Made by a program: the position numbers and the translations under genes. From Flexithrix dorotheae DSM 6795 (GTDB lineage: Bacteria; Bacteroidota; Bacteroidia; Cytophagales; Flammeovirgaceae): DNA of 64,000 nucleotides. Shown here in pieces: positions 51,801-59,408 of this stretch. The number at the start of each line of letters is the position of its first letter. The stretch's first letter is position 1. Below the pieces are notes generated by a model. It worked only from the letters and a program-made list of their open reading frames with translations. It did no database searches and had not been told where the DNA came from. The stretch spans positions 1 through 64,000 of the forward strand of contig NZ_KB903444.1 in NCBI RefSeq assembly GCF_000379765.1, read 5' to 3'.

Positions 51801-53021
51801 CTAATTGCTGAGGATGTAATTGAGCACGTAATTCCTACACCTAAAGGTTGGAAATGGCTTTCTTTCCATCTGCAATCCAATGAGATGCAGGCGACCAAAA
51901 AGCTTTTCAAAGAACTTAATGCCGCTGAAAAGGATGTAATTAAGGGAATTGATAAGTACGACCAGTATTCTGCTGCAACCGGTTGGTTTGGTAAAATTAC
52001 CCAGGATGGTGGATTGCAAAATGGTACAGGATATAAATTATACCTGAGTAATGAAGACGAACTGAAATATACAGGAAGACTGCTTAAGGGGGATGAAGTT
52101 ACCATAAATGTCCAGGAAAACTGGAACTGGCTGGGATATATCGGCTTTAAATCTATGGATATTAATGATGCGCTGGCCGGGTTTACCAATGCCACCAGCG
52201 GGGACATCATCAAAAGCCAGTATGCTGTGGCAATTTATGTGGATGAAACCATTGGATGGATAGGAAACTTAACCCATTTGCATCCGGGAGAAGGTTATAT
52301 GCTGAAAGCTGACAAAGCAGGATCTTTCAATTTCCCTAATGTAAATCTTTCTGCAGGTTCAAGAATGGCTACTTTTCCAAGGGGTGTGGATGCCAGGGGA
52401 ATGGTAACTGAAAGCGTTTGGGAAATGAATCCTCACGAATTTAATTCCAGTATGACTGCAGTGCTTGAAGTAGCAGATGTGCAAGACGTAAATAGCAGAC
52501 TTGCCGCAATGGTAAATGGGGAATGCAGAGGAATTGCATACCCTATTTTTAACCCGATTACACAGCGAAATACCTACTTCATGACTATATACGGGGAAGT
52601 AGCTCAGGAAAAAATTAAATTCCAGTTTATGGATGGGGAGTTTCATCATCTTTATCCGGCAAATGAATCTATTCAATTCGATAAAGAATCCCTTAAGGGA
52701 TCCGTAGAGAAACCATTTGTAATTACCCTGGACTACCATGCTGAAGCTCTGGATGGTGAAGAGGATGCCACCACTATGATCGGCCATCCCAATCCTTTCG
52801 GCAATGAACTTTTACTGGAATTTAACCATGTAGAAGCCAAAAAGCTGACTATTTTCATCACCGATGCAACTGGAAAAGTAATTCATACTGAAATACTAAA
52901 AGATCAGGATTATAGGTTTACCCATAAAATCTCTACAAAAGATTTATCAAGCGGGATTTACCTGGTGAGGGTAGAATTTGAAGACGGAAAAACTTTGGTA
53001 ACAAGGGTGGCTAAAAATTAA
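42825..53021 (+). CDS. Giant T9SS-exported surface protein with LamG domains (3398 aa)
   Basis: The N-terminus is a signal peptide ending near ALSQ (residue 33). Fibronectin-III-like repeats cover about 200-600. A LamG/concanavalin-A-like domain lies at about 635-810 (LSFDGTDDFVQING). Carboxypeptidase-regulatory-like segments are near 920-990, and a charged coiled coil is near 1895-1945. Two more LamG domains are at about 2270-2420 and 2478-2670. A BACON-like segment follows (about 2820-2880), then two copies of an INGECRG module (about 2883-3000, 3196-3310) around an internal repeat. The last 80 residues are a T9SS type A sorting domain (HPNPFGNELLLEF; GIYLVRVEFEDG). It is probably a sugar-binding adhesin. 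No catalytic motif was seen. Confidence 0.88.
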   Translation: MPKYHSPKFTKTLLLFSLTFLFIIFKNSEALSQTYPGVCDFDDGNWGDCAWNQTLDKTNFTFNMNMLIHDEDGGGCDADDWMEYMHYYYEATGVTKYRFLKVYNRRHAALYDQFVDNIDGCSEATHDYGYNPYNNNNTSGKIISRGATGGEYFKVQFQFAFPPSLIGKTVTIGVEDGWGDGMTFHGGTKQYTIPLLPTPGALNSTAGCGKVDLSWDEPEDMKGYPGDYVYVIYENDVQITTLPAGTTSYTRSTTTNKGYKISLRYVKNGITYESSKRSVQGEVIAQLGAPAGLEATQNLCDGSSKLTWQWAAANPKNFKLYRSNTEGGTYTAIATISGEKRSYVNTGLTRGSTYYYKMSAISKECDTEGDISDFVPGISPADPTAAANFQMELIKTGTAGVELTWSAGSHVEMYKIVRRGINGGEETFDIDNPTTTSYLDQDAESCATYEYEIFSVNGCKEVSGGKAKLKSDNTKDEINITDIDVSKVLAKDSLTASKGYFGDRVLLEWSTGENANFINRYKIYRRKLGSDVVPQLMITTQTDVRTWTDNSTNARQIYEYFVIGENECGIEKQITFDINLVNGKDYQSLALPANGVAYTLGFRLPFGVVNGNIVYEGGIAVPDVKVIAERQEGTSGNALSFDGTDDFVQINGSDFPTFTNELTLSAWINPDTLLNDQYLITKQNQFEVKLNNAGNIVTTVQKSGGAQTLTSTIALNSGDYSNVTVTMDTDDSLKIYINGVLSNSLKIATGNLTTNSNDIYLGRNFTASGYFNGNIDEVRVYSRGLDSLSVLRDYGRLVNPDDDGLEGYWRFDEGLGPFVFDASEKGGKFHGRDGIINGALWSDSIPTGSQLATASYTDDAGNYSITGIIYEGNGGNFNITPTMTMGGAIHAFDPSQQIVYLGEGSSVENGVDFKDISSFRVTGNVYFTHESKNNLQEVGSKGVNIFIDGEIAAVKNGKLVETDENGAFDIQVPIGHHFLEFRKLTHTIQNEGRYPVDRETKDFQAPVSGIVMLDSTTKILVGRGVGGPVERDKLIGFGKSVNNIGQIEFTLESANDGGLVSETITTNLANGEYQVSLPPKEYKVKEVKYIDDGSYVFKDSDGTPLAQENLDMSALIFDSYEKDSVYQTLPDTIVYVNEQGFVEKDTTGLSNQLDTLEITRQETQYKFNETTQQNDTILVDVKDSIVAKLTTIEVLDNIDSVKYHFRRDFILRNKPIIIVTDEYGRDFSTSGGDQELKFKDNAGTTFTADLSSLPYKVFRQGQPYKMRIFLYEIYTNIDDSKTHKVPVTDAELSVSNGLGRGFYLEPDGNKDQAVAYSSGGLDKIRITDGDTLYNFKAGEPNLLENASVPSESYLKSLTIQAKAGSNIIEWPAPGGGGAPNPFKAYVLGGLQVGNNFITQGPELVDFILRDPPMDGSYSYLTKGSSFSSVEETSHNFDGSASLKLKAQTGAKILKGVGVITESKAVASKSGTLGLKTGGGFGEENVYSYEATTSFKTRSAGSLVGASSDLFVGTSKNIIFGIIKNLAFVEESDCGLSTVECPVEITVTASDGSTTKTLKLARFKEMAFGRGGIATTFVYDQNHIENYLIPNLKALRDNLLQNNAKYVNNVTSAAFPSQNEEWLTERIGTNNDNLIWGADIQANDLSPTKADGTLTSNTGKSYTFTPTRKGEIDSVRWFNQQINTWINTLARNEVEKWLAIKGYGVKQSNVSISAQSEYSYEYSAEWEDTNFDDFYIGPFGSLGTETDLKESGSGVSIDYNISLSNTNTVSSSESNGQSFKVGYVINDDDVGDYHTINIYGNDQDTENLGKDAYKSTPIFETLAGQTACPHEDEVVLRFATSSYVGGLISKNQQLSLQLAASILYIQQTIDYRVGDNSYPPAATAILDEVKDAKNRSILSLVKQKKKLEERKKRVDKKLALLNTLKGSIDSNKKEILSSRTQQRDKPGITINGTAKVATAYNIPADQTAAFLLNFNNESETDDNQYYVLEVIESTNPDGLVMRIDGQEIFGNRQYFVPGGKSITKTLVVERGPFEFNYDSVQLVLHSACQYDLTGNGALIDDTVTISAFFIPSCTEPNIFQPQDNWTINTSLVDSTDTTRVLYQIGGFNINYPNFQAVELQYKSSGDSDAEWILLDTYYRDSLARAELGGKLTDPLIDKDGDGTIKHIWKQAGSKTLNGGYVWTVPDGEYDLKAITLCGAPGDITRVSSEIFSGIIDRETPHAFGAPQPSDGVLSAGDEIMIQFNEPINAGLLRPANFDIRGVLNGTDLRHPASLYFDGTDNSYMEIPEGNSLTRRSFSVEFYVKRETSGQEEILFSQGFEKVKGLFIGFDNTDSLMVTVVDATIKGNQKITADDKWHHVAFTYDVTNNSASIHIDGFLSGTHNSFSPDYLSTGKITIGKSHFSGNPSLPFAGNIHELRIWKKALSTSQVNIYAGKRMSGNEPGLSGNWRMEEAFGTIAEDLASNRHATVNATWQVEPNGNAVTFNGTDAYLKTKSPAINNDMDFTMEFWFNANGITNQTLLSNGRGDTLRNAGNELLDANKNGWSVNANASGLIEVWNYGKKFQVTDKNFFDGKWHHLALVVKRRTNTTCYIDGLEQNTVSSIDFFGFGGPALWLGARGWVDQAGATNITEFYNGKLDEIRFWQTARPLTQIKRDMHFMLTGDEPGLLLYHPFDRYQEVAGIQELYATYVSTAISGSSAILDTIKIGGGAQHTDVTPTVKIPRPVQKVNFNYSANNDKIILTTNDPDSLLENVILDITVKNVEDMNANVMASPVSWTAFVDKNQVVWDDEDLHFEIEQGNGFEFESRIRNTGGKFAEFEIKNLPPWLSVEPSSGTLPPVSSQLVTFVVNPNVNIGKYSEDIQLVTEFGFEEVLLLDLKVFKPLPEDWTVDASKYQFSMNIIAQVEINGEISRDPDDVVAAFINGECRGLAELKYIPAFDNYQAFVSIYSNQSGGEAIKFRVWNASDGQVHRDLTPTYSFNNNAFHGTPGNPELLIAEDVIEHVIPTPKGWKWLSFHLQSNEMQATKKLFKELNAAEKDVIKGIDKYDQYSAATGWFGKITQDGGLQNGTGYKLYLSNEDELKYTGRLLKGDEVTINVQENWNWLGYIGFKSMDINDALAGFTNATSGDIIKSQYAVAIYVDETIGWIGNLTHLHPGEGYMLKADKAGSFNFPNVNLSAGSRMATFPRGVDARGMVTESVWEMNPHEFNSSMTAVLEVADVQDVNSRLAAMVNGECRGIAYPIFNPITQRNTYFMTIYGEVAQEKIKFQFMDGEFHHLYPANESIQFDKESLKGSVEKPFVITLDYHAEALDGEEDATTMIGHPNPFGNELLLEFNHVEAKKLTIFITDATGKVIHTEILKDQDYRFTHKISTKDLSSGIYLVRVEFEDGKTLVTRVAKN

Positions 53022-53036
53022 GCCACCATTTTTTTA
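53006..53036 (+). terminator. Terminator overlapping the stop codon of the giant gene
   Basis: The stem GGTGGCT (53006-53012) and AGCCACC (53021-53027) has an 8-nt loop and is followed by a run of seven T residues. The stop codon TAA (53019-53021) lies in the loop and right arm. Confidence 0.75.
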
Positions 53037-53103
53037 CACTAACAATCTCCAACTAGCAACAACTTCTCAAAAAGAGAAAACGATTTAGAAAATTATCAAA
53101 ACA

Positions 53104-56100
53104 ATGAGAAAAAAGAGCATTGCCTTTATAGGCTTACTGTATGCCTTTGTGTTTTTGTCATTTGGCAAAATTTGGGCACAGGCACCCTCCTGGAATGTAA
53201 CTCCAAGTGATTATGATAATTCAATGATTATTACAGCCGTATTGCAATTGGAGGGAATAGAATCTCGTGATACAGATGACATGGTTGCGGCAATTATCAA
53301 TGGAGAAGTAAGGGGTGTTGCAAAGCCTGATACCTACCTTTCCGGTCAGGATAGATATGTTGCACAACTTATTGTTTACAGCAATGAATCGAATGAGGCA
53401 ATTACTTTTAAATTATATGATAACAGTATGGATACAGAGCTGAATTCTGTAACCTTACCCATCACTTTCATAGCAGATGCCGTAGTAGGAGGTTTTAATG
53501 ATCCGGTTATTATAACTGACAACAACCTGCCTACTGCCATTTCACTTTCTAATAGTTCTTTATCCGAAAATCAAAGCATAGGAACTGAAATTGGGACTTT
53601 ATCCAGTACCGATGCGGATAATGATACTTTTAGTTATTCACTCGTAAATGGAGAAGGAGATGAGGATAATACTGCTTTTAATATCAGCGGAAATTCCCTG
53701 CAAACCGCAGCAATTTTTAATTATGAAATAAAGCAGGAATACAGTATCCGATTGAGGACTACAGACAATAAGGGGGGAACTTATGAATCCAACTTTACCA
53801 TCAACATTCTGGATGAAAATGATGATCCTACAGATATTGCGCTCAGCAACCCGGAATTTGCTGAAAATATTGAAGAGGGAAATATAATTGGAACTTTTAC
53901 TTCTATTGATGAAGATGCTTCGGACGCCTATTCTTATTCAATTGTAGGCGGAGATGCCGGTTTCTTTTCTATTGATAATGACAAACTAATTAATACAGCA
54001 GTTTTTAATTTTGAAGTAAAATCCACTTATTCCATAACAGTTAAAACCACTGATGCTGCTGGAAGTGAATTCCAAAAGTCAATCGACATCAGTATTGTCA
54101 ATGCCAATGATCCTCCTACTGCTATGGTACTCAATCCAGGCAGTATTGCGGAAAATGAAAGCACTGGATTATCAATTGGTTCTATTTCTACTACTGATGA
54201 AGACAGCGGAGATGAATTTACTTACAGTCTTTTTTCTGGTGATGGGCAAAATGATAACAACAACTTTATCATTGTTGGAGACGAAATAAAAACATTAACC
54301 ACTTTCGATTTTGAGGCAAGACAGTTGTTTTATATCAATGTGAAAGTGACTGATGGAGGTGGAGCAAGTTTTACCAAATTATTTACCGTACAAGTAACTG
54401 ATGCTAACGATACTCCTACTGCCCTGGATTTATCGAACAACGAAATTGCTGAAAATCTGACTGCAGGATCTGAAGTGGGTTCACTAATCACAACTGATCC
54501 TGATGTTTCAAATACCCACACTTACGACCTGGTGGCTGGTACAGGAAGTACAGATAATGATAAGTTCCTCATTTCCGGAGATAAGTTAGTAACAGCTGAA
54601 ACTTTTGATTTCGAGAGCAAGCAACTTTATAAGATTAGAATAAAAACTACGGATAATGGGACTCCTGCTAAAAGCTACGAGCAGGCTTTTGTAGTTTCTA
54701 TCACCGATGAAAATGATACCCCTGAAAATCTTCAGCTATCTTTCAATCAGGTGTCAGAGAATGCTCAAATAGGTACAATTATCGGAAATTTCTCAGTGAG
54801 CGACCAGGATAATGACGATTCCCATCAATACAGCCTTGTGAGTGGAGTGGGAAGCACAGATAATGAATCTTTTGCCATTGTTTACGGTGAATTACGAAAT
54901 CTAATCAATTTCGATTATGAAACTAAGGATACTTATTCCATTAGGGTTCGTGCCAAGGATGAAGATGGAGCTACTGTTGAGGAACAATTTACCATTAAAA
55001 TCACCAATGACAATGATGTACCTACACTTATCGAAATAAACAACAACAGAATTCCCGAGACCATTGCTGTCAATTCAGTAGTAGGTACTTTATCTACTGT
55101 TGATGCGGATGGAGGCAATACATTCACTTATGCACTTACAGGAACCGGGAATGACAACAGTCATTTTGTAATCATTGATGATGAACTGCTGACCAGTAGC
55201 ACTTTCGACTTTGAAAAGAAGGCTTTTTATTTCATAAATGTAACATCAAAAGATAACAGTGACGCTGAAGTTACTGAACAACTGGTCATTATTATTACCG
55301 ATGAAAATGATGATCCGACAGACATCACGCTATCCAATAATAAAATTGGGGAAAATGAAGCCTTAAATACTTTTATTGGAAAATTTTACACGGTAGACCA
55401 GGATGAAGGAGATAGTTTTTCTTATTCCCTTATTTCTGGTTTGAATGATGAAGACAATGCTCTTTTCCGAATTGTAGATAATGAATTACAATCAGATGCC
55501 ATTTTCAACTACGAAACAAAAAATGAATTCTCAATAAGGATACGAACTACTGACAGCCAAAATGCTTATGTTGACAAGAACTTTGTGATTTATGCTACCG
55601 ACAGGAATGATTCTCCCACCAGCCTTGATCTCAATGATAAATCCTTTTTTGAAACCGATCCTATAGGAACTATAATTGGGGATCTTATCTCAACTGATCC
55701 TGATCAGGATGATCATTTAAGCTACAAATTGGTAGCTGGCGATAATGATACAGACAATGCAAAATTCCTGATTTCTGGTGATGAGTTGTTATTAAATACC
55801 CAGGCTGATTTCGAAACCAAATCTTTTTACAATATCAGGCTTGCTGTAGTGGACGAACAAGGAGAAAGTCTTGAAAAAGCCTTTATAATAGAAGTAAAGG
55901 ATGAAAATGATGCGCCCACTAAAATTGAAATAAGGGACAATATCATTACTGAAAACCAACCTGTTTCTTCTACAGTGGGTACTTTGGTCACCACAGACCC
56001 TGATGCTGGTGAAGAATTTGTCTATACTTTATTACCAGATTTTGATGCTGAAAAGTTTTATGTGGAAGGTGATTTTCTAAAAGCCAATCAGATTTTTGAT

Positions 56101-57384
56101 TATGAAGAAAAGTCAGTGTATACCGTGAAAATCCAGGTAGAGGATAAAGGCGGATTTACCCTGCAGCGAAACTTTGCCATTGTGGTAAAAGATACCAATG
56201 ATATTCCTTCTGATATCACACTTTCCAACCTGATTGTTTCAGAAAACCAGGAAGTGGGCGCATTGGTTGGAGCACTCGCCACTGTGGATAGTGATGGAGA
56301 TGATACCTTTACTTACAGTTTAGCTGATGGCTTAAATGCAGAAGGCAATAGTTTTTTCCAGATCTCCGGTAATAAATTATTAACGGCTTCTACTTTTAAC
56401 TTTGAAGAAAAAGCATCTTATCCCATTCGGTTAAAAACAACTGATACCAATGGTTCTTCAATGGAAAAGAACTTTATCATTCAAATTAAAGATGTAAATG
56501 ATGCACCCGTTTCCATCTCCTTAAATATCAATAGTGTAGAGGAAAATGCAGCTTTAGGGACCACAGTGGGAAAATTTGAAACTGAAGATGAGGATGAAAA
56601 TGATGAATATACCTATGCACTGGTGAGTGGAGCTGGAGACACCGATAATTCCAGTTTTTCCATTCAGGGCAATCAATTAATTACCAATGAAGTTTTTGAT
56701 TTTGAAACCAGATCAACTTATAGTGTTTTAATCCAAAGTTCTGATCTTGAAGGAGAAAGTGTGACTGTTACATTTACCATCAATATTGTAAATAAAAATG
56801 AGCAACCAGAACTTGAAGATGTAACCTTCAGAGTAGAGGAAGAAAGTCCAAAGGATGCTCTGGTTGGTACCCTTGAAGCCAAAGATCAAAATCCTGATGC
56901 CGTTCTGAATTACAGTATAGTTTATGAAAATGATGAAGATGAACAGGAAGAACCATTTTATGTAGATGAAACCACCGGAGATTTACTGGTAAATAATCCA
57001 AAACCTCTTGATTATGAAAAGAATCCAACTTTTTTCCTGAAAATAAGGGTGGCTAATAGCGGAAACCTGGCCGATACAGCCCGAATAACCATCAGATTAA
57101 TTGATATCATAGAAAAAACCGAATTGCCTGTAAACAACTACATTTCTCCAAATGGAGACGGACTTAATGATTTTTGGGAAATTCAAAATGTAGAATTATA
57201 CAGTGATTACGAATTGTTGATTTTTAATGATAAAGGAGAGTTGATCTATCAAACCACCAATTACCAAAATGATTGGGCCGGAGAATACAATGGACAACAA
57301 TTACCCTCGGGAGTTTATTTCTATTCTCTTCACAATGATGAAACGGCAATTTCCTTTAAAGGCTCCATTTCATTGGTGCGGTAA
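53104..57384 (+). CDS. Cadherin-repeat protein with type B (gliding-associated) C-terminal domain
   Basis: The 1426-residue protein has a signal peptide ending near IWAQ (about residue 25). Residues about 28-140 are a module also found twice in the preceding giant protein (DDMVAAIINGEVRG). Twelve cadherin-like repeats of about 100 residues follow (start of each: PT-x-I/L-x-L-S...EN; calcium motifs DADNDTF and DENDDPT). The C-terminus (about 1345-1426) is a type B domain: NYISPNGDGLNDFWEIQNVE, then LPSGVYFYSL. In the T9SS this type of end is handled with a PorP/SprF partner, and such a gene follows at 57519. It is probably a surface adhesin or motility protein. Confidence 0.92.
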   Translation: MRKKSIAFIGLLYAFVFLSFGKIWAQAPSWNVTPSDYDNSMIITAVLQLEGIESRDTDDMVAAIINGEVRGVAKPDTYLSGQDRYVAQLIVYSNESNEAITFKLYDNSMDTELNSVTLPITFIADAVVGGFNDPVIITDNNLPTAISLSNSSLSENQSIGTEIGTLSSTDADNDTFSYSLVNGEGDEDNTAFNISGNSLQTAAIFNYEIKQEYSIRLRTTDNKGGTYESNFTINILDENDDPTDIALSNPEFAENIEEGNIIGTFTSIDEDASDAYSYSIVGGDAGFFSIDNDKLINTAVFNFEVKSTYSITVKTTDAAGSEFQKSIDISIVNANDPPTAMVLNPGSIAENESTGLSIGSISTTDEDSGDEFTYSLFSGDGQNDNNNFIIVGDEIKTLTTFDFEARQLFYINVKVTDGGGASFTKLFTVQVTDANDTPTALDLSNNEIAENLTAGSEVGSLITTDPDVSNTHTYDLVAGTGSTDNDKFLISGDKLVTAETFDFESKQLYKIRIKTTDNGTPAKSYEQAFVVSITDENDTPENLQLSFNQVSENAQIGTIIGNFSVSDQDNDDSHQYSLVSGVGSTDNESFAIVYGELRNLINFDYETKDTYSIRVRAKDEDGATVEEQFTIKITNDNDVPTLIEINNNRIPETIAVNSVVGTLSTVDADGGNTFTYALTGTGNDNSHFVIIDDELLTSSTFDFEKKAFYFINVTSKDNSDAEVTEQLVIIITDENDDPTDITLSNNKIGENEALNTFIGKFYTVDQDEGDSFSYSLISGLNDEDNALFRIVDNELQSDAIFNYETKNEFSIRIRTTDSQNAYVDKNFVIYATDRNDSPTSLDLNDKSFFETDPIGTIIGDLISTDPDQDDHLSYKLVAGDNDTDNAKFLISGDELLLNTQADFETKSFYNIRLAVVDEQGESLEKAFIIEVKDENDAPTKIEIRDNIITENQPVSSTVGTLVTTDPDAGEEFVYTLLPDFDAEKFYVEGDFLKANQIFDYEEKSVYTVKIQVEDKGGFTLQRNFAIVVKDTNDIPSDITLSNLIVSENQEVGALVGALATVDSDGDDTFTYSLADGLNAEGNSFFQISGNKLLTASTFNFEEKASYPIRLKTTDTNGSSMEKNFIIQIKDVNDAPVSISLNINSVEENAALGTTVGKFETEDEDENDEYTYALVSGAGDTDNSSFSIQGNQLITNEVFDFETRSTYSVLIQSSDLEGESVTVTFTINIVNKNEQPELEDVTFRVEEESPKDALVGTLEAKDQNPDAVLNYSIVYENDEDEQEEPFYVDETTGDLLVNNPKPLDYEKNPTFFLKIRVANSGNLADTARITIRLIDIIEKTELPVNNYISPNGDGLNDFWEIQNVELYSDYELLIFNDKGELIYQTTNYQNDWAGEYNGQQLPSGVYFYSLHNDETAISFKGSISLVR

Positions 57385-57518
57385 TTTTTAGACATAAAAA
57401 ATTCTTAAAATCAAAGTCATTGAACAATATTAAACACATTTAATTTAATCATAACTAATTGATAATGAGATAATAATTCTCTTTTTAATTTAGTAATGGT
57501 TCTTAAAACTCAAATAAC

Positions 57519-58868
57519 ATGCACTTTTACTCCAAGATAGCAATGGCATTTATAGCCAGTCTTTTTTTTCAGCTGAGCATTCAGGGGCAGGATATATCGG
57601 GTAATACCTTATACATGCAAAATTTGTATGGCATTAATCCGGCTTATGCAGGAAGTACTGATGGCATATTTGCCGCCTTGCAATCCAAAAGTCAGTATTC
57701 CGGATTGGATGATGCGCCACGTACTCATTCCTTTAATGTTCATGCGCCCCTTCCTCACAAAATTGGCTTAGGAACCCGTATTATTTCAGATGAAAGAGGT
57801 GCATTCGATTATAAAAGTGGAGAATTATCCGCATCATATTTTGTGGAACTTTCAGGAAAAGGAATGCTTCATTTCGGTTTATCTACCGGATTCATAAAAA
57901 ATTCTATTCGTACTTCCAGATTGGCTGTTAACCAATATGTAAATTCAACTGATCCTACCTTAACTTCTGATTTATTTAATGAAACGCAGTTTAGGTTTAG
58001 AACTGGTTTCTGGTATCAATATGAAAATTTAGACTTATCCATTTCTTTCCCTCAACTAATGGTGGAAGGCCAAAAATTCCACGAACATATTATCAGTATG
58101 GTTTCATACCGGTTCACTTTATCTCAAAATAACGAATGGCTGGTAAAACCTTCTGTTTTATATCAGATACTTCCCATGAGCCCGGACCAAGTGGAAGTGA
58201 ATTTAATGGGACAATGGAACAATACTATCTGGGTACAAACCGGTTACAGATCAAATAAAAGTGCCATAATTTCTGCGGGGGTAAATATAAGCGGGATAAG
58301 AATTGGCTATGGATACGAAACAGCCAATCAGTATTTATCCAACATTTCCAGAGGTTCGCATGAAGTATTACTGGCGATAAATGTACCATTTAAAAAGAAA
58401 AGGAAACTGGCTGACCTGGAGGATAATACTCCGGTAGAACCTGTGGCCTATCAGAAAGAGGAAGAAAACAGTTTAAAATTTCAGGAGATGGAGAAGGAAA
58501 TTGCCTTATTGAGGAAACAATTAGGCCAGGAAGTAGAAAATATGGAATTCCGGGAAGTTGATTCAATTTCACTAAATAACAGTAACTTTTATGCAGTAAC
58601 AATTGATCAGGATGGAAATGAAAAAAGAACCGCAATAGGACCTGGAAATTATATTGTAGTGAACACTTGTACCGATAATAACTTCGCCCATCATCTCGCT
58701 AAAATTTACCAAAAAAAGGAAATTGAAGCTTCAATAGTTTATGACAGCAATAAAAAGTTCTATTACATTTATACCGAAAAAATCAATGATTTTGATGAGG
58801 CTGTTTCAAAAATGAGAAAGAAAAGAGCTTCAGGATTTAAAAATGCCTGGGTAATGGTTTATAAGTAA
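57519..58868 (+). CDS. PorP/SprF family T9SS membrane protein with SPOR-like C-terminal extension
   Basis: Residues about 1-295 are a PorP/SprF-type outer-membrane beta-barrel: a signal peptide ending near IQGQ, then YMQNLYGINPAYAGSTDG and repeated aromatic beta-strands up to about LLAINVPFKKKRK. Such proteins tether type B cargo of T9SS; the cargo is probably the cadherin protein encoded 134 bp upstream. Residues about 296-449 are extra: a charged coiled coil (about 315-340) and then a segment with beta-alpha pattern (NYIVVNTCTDNNFAHHLAKIY...YYIYTEKINDFDEAVSKM) like a SPOR peptidoglycan-binding domain. The family is usually about 300 residues, so the extension is notable. The SPOR reading is by eye. 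Confidence 0.85.
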   Translation: MHFYSKIAMAFIASLFFQLSIQGQDISGNTLYMQNLYGINPAYAGSTDGIFAALQSKSQYSGLDDAPRTHSFNVHAPLPHKIGLGTRIISDERGAFDYKSGELSASYFVELSGKGMLHFGLSTGFIKNSIRTSRLAVNQYVNSTDPTLTSDLFNETQFRFRTGFWYQYENLDLSISFPQLMVEGQKFHEHIISMVSYRFTLSQNNEWLVKPSVLYQILPMSPDQVEVNLMGQWNNTIWVQTGYRSNKSAIISAGVNISGIRIGYGYETANQYLSNISRGSHEVLLAINVPFKKKRKLADLEDNTPVEPVAYQKEEENSLKFQEMEKEIALLRKQLGQEVENMEFREVDSISLNNSNFYAVTIDQDGNEKRTAIGPGNYIVVNTCTDNNFAHHLAKIYQKKEIEASIVYDSNKKFYYIYTEKINDFDEAVSKMRKKRASGFKNAWVMVYK

Positions 58869-59408
58869 AATGATTGGCTCAAACAATTTGGAAAATCCTG
58901 TACCTCCTAAATGGATAGTATTATAGGTAATCAAAAAAAGGTTATGAGATGTTTTCCAAAAGGCAAATTTTTCTGTTTTGGGTTGAATTGTACTGGATTT
59001 TTCCCAAAACAGACTTCCCTCCTACTACATGAAATGATGATTTTCAAAAATAAATTAAAATCCCAACCTGAAAGTTTTACAGAATTATTTTCTACTGGCT
59101 AACCAGGGTTAACCTAAGGGTAAATATAAACTCAACTCCTTGCGCCTCTCCCCTACCCTTTTTATAGGCTTAAAACTCATTTTCCTCAGCTCTCATGGCT
59201 TTTCTTCACAATCCCAGGGCAATGACTGCATATAGTTCTTTCTGCTCCCATTTGGCCAGATGCTCACCTTTCAATATTCTGATAGATTAGGGAGAAGGAT
59301 GGTCCATATCCTATAACACCCCAACAAAAAACCCCTACTTCCCAAAAGCTGATCTTTCTGGAAATAGAGGCTAAATAATTTTTTAATGGATCTTTGGTAA
59401 AAATAAAA
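58869..59408. other. Intergenic region, about 540 bp, no gene seen
   Basis: This stretch lies between the PorP/SprF gene (plus) and the Rep-like gene (minus), at their 3' ends. A 63-codon frame at 58911-59102 shows no motif and looks non-coding. No clear terminator was found. It marks the edge between the surface-protein genes and the replicon module. Confidence 0.45.

Noticed and set aside
58911..59102. 63-codon frame after the PorP/SprF gene
   Set aside because: No motif, no ribosome binding site, odd composition.
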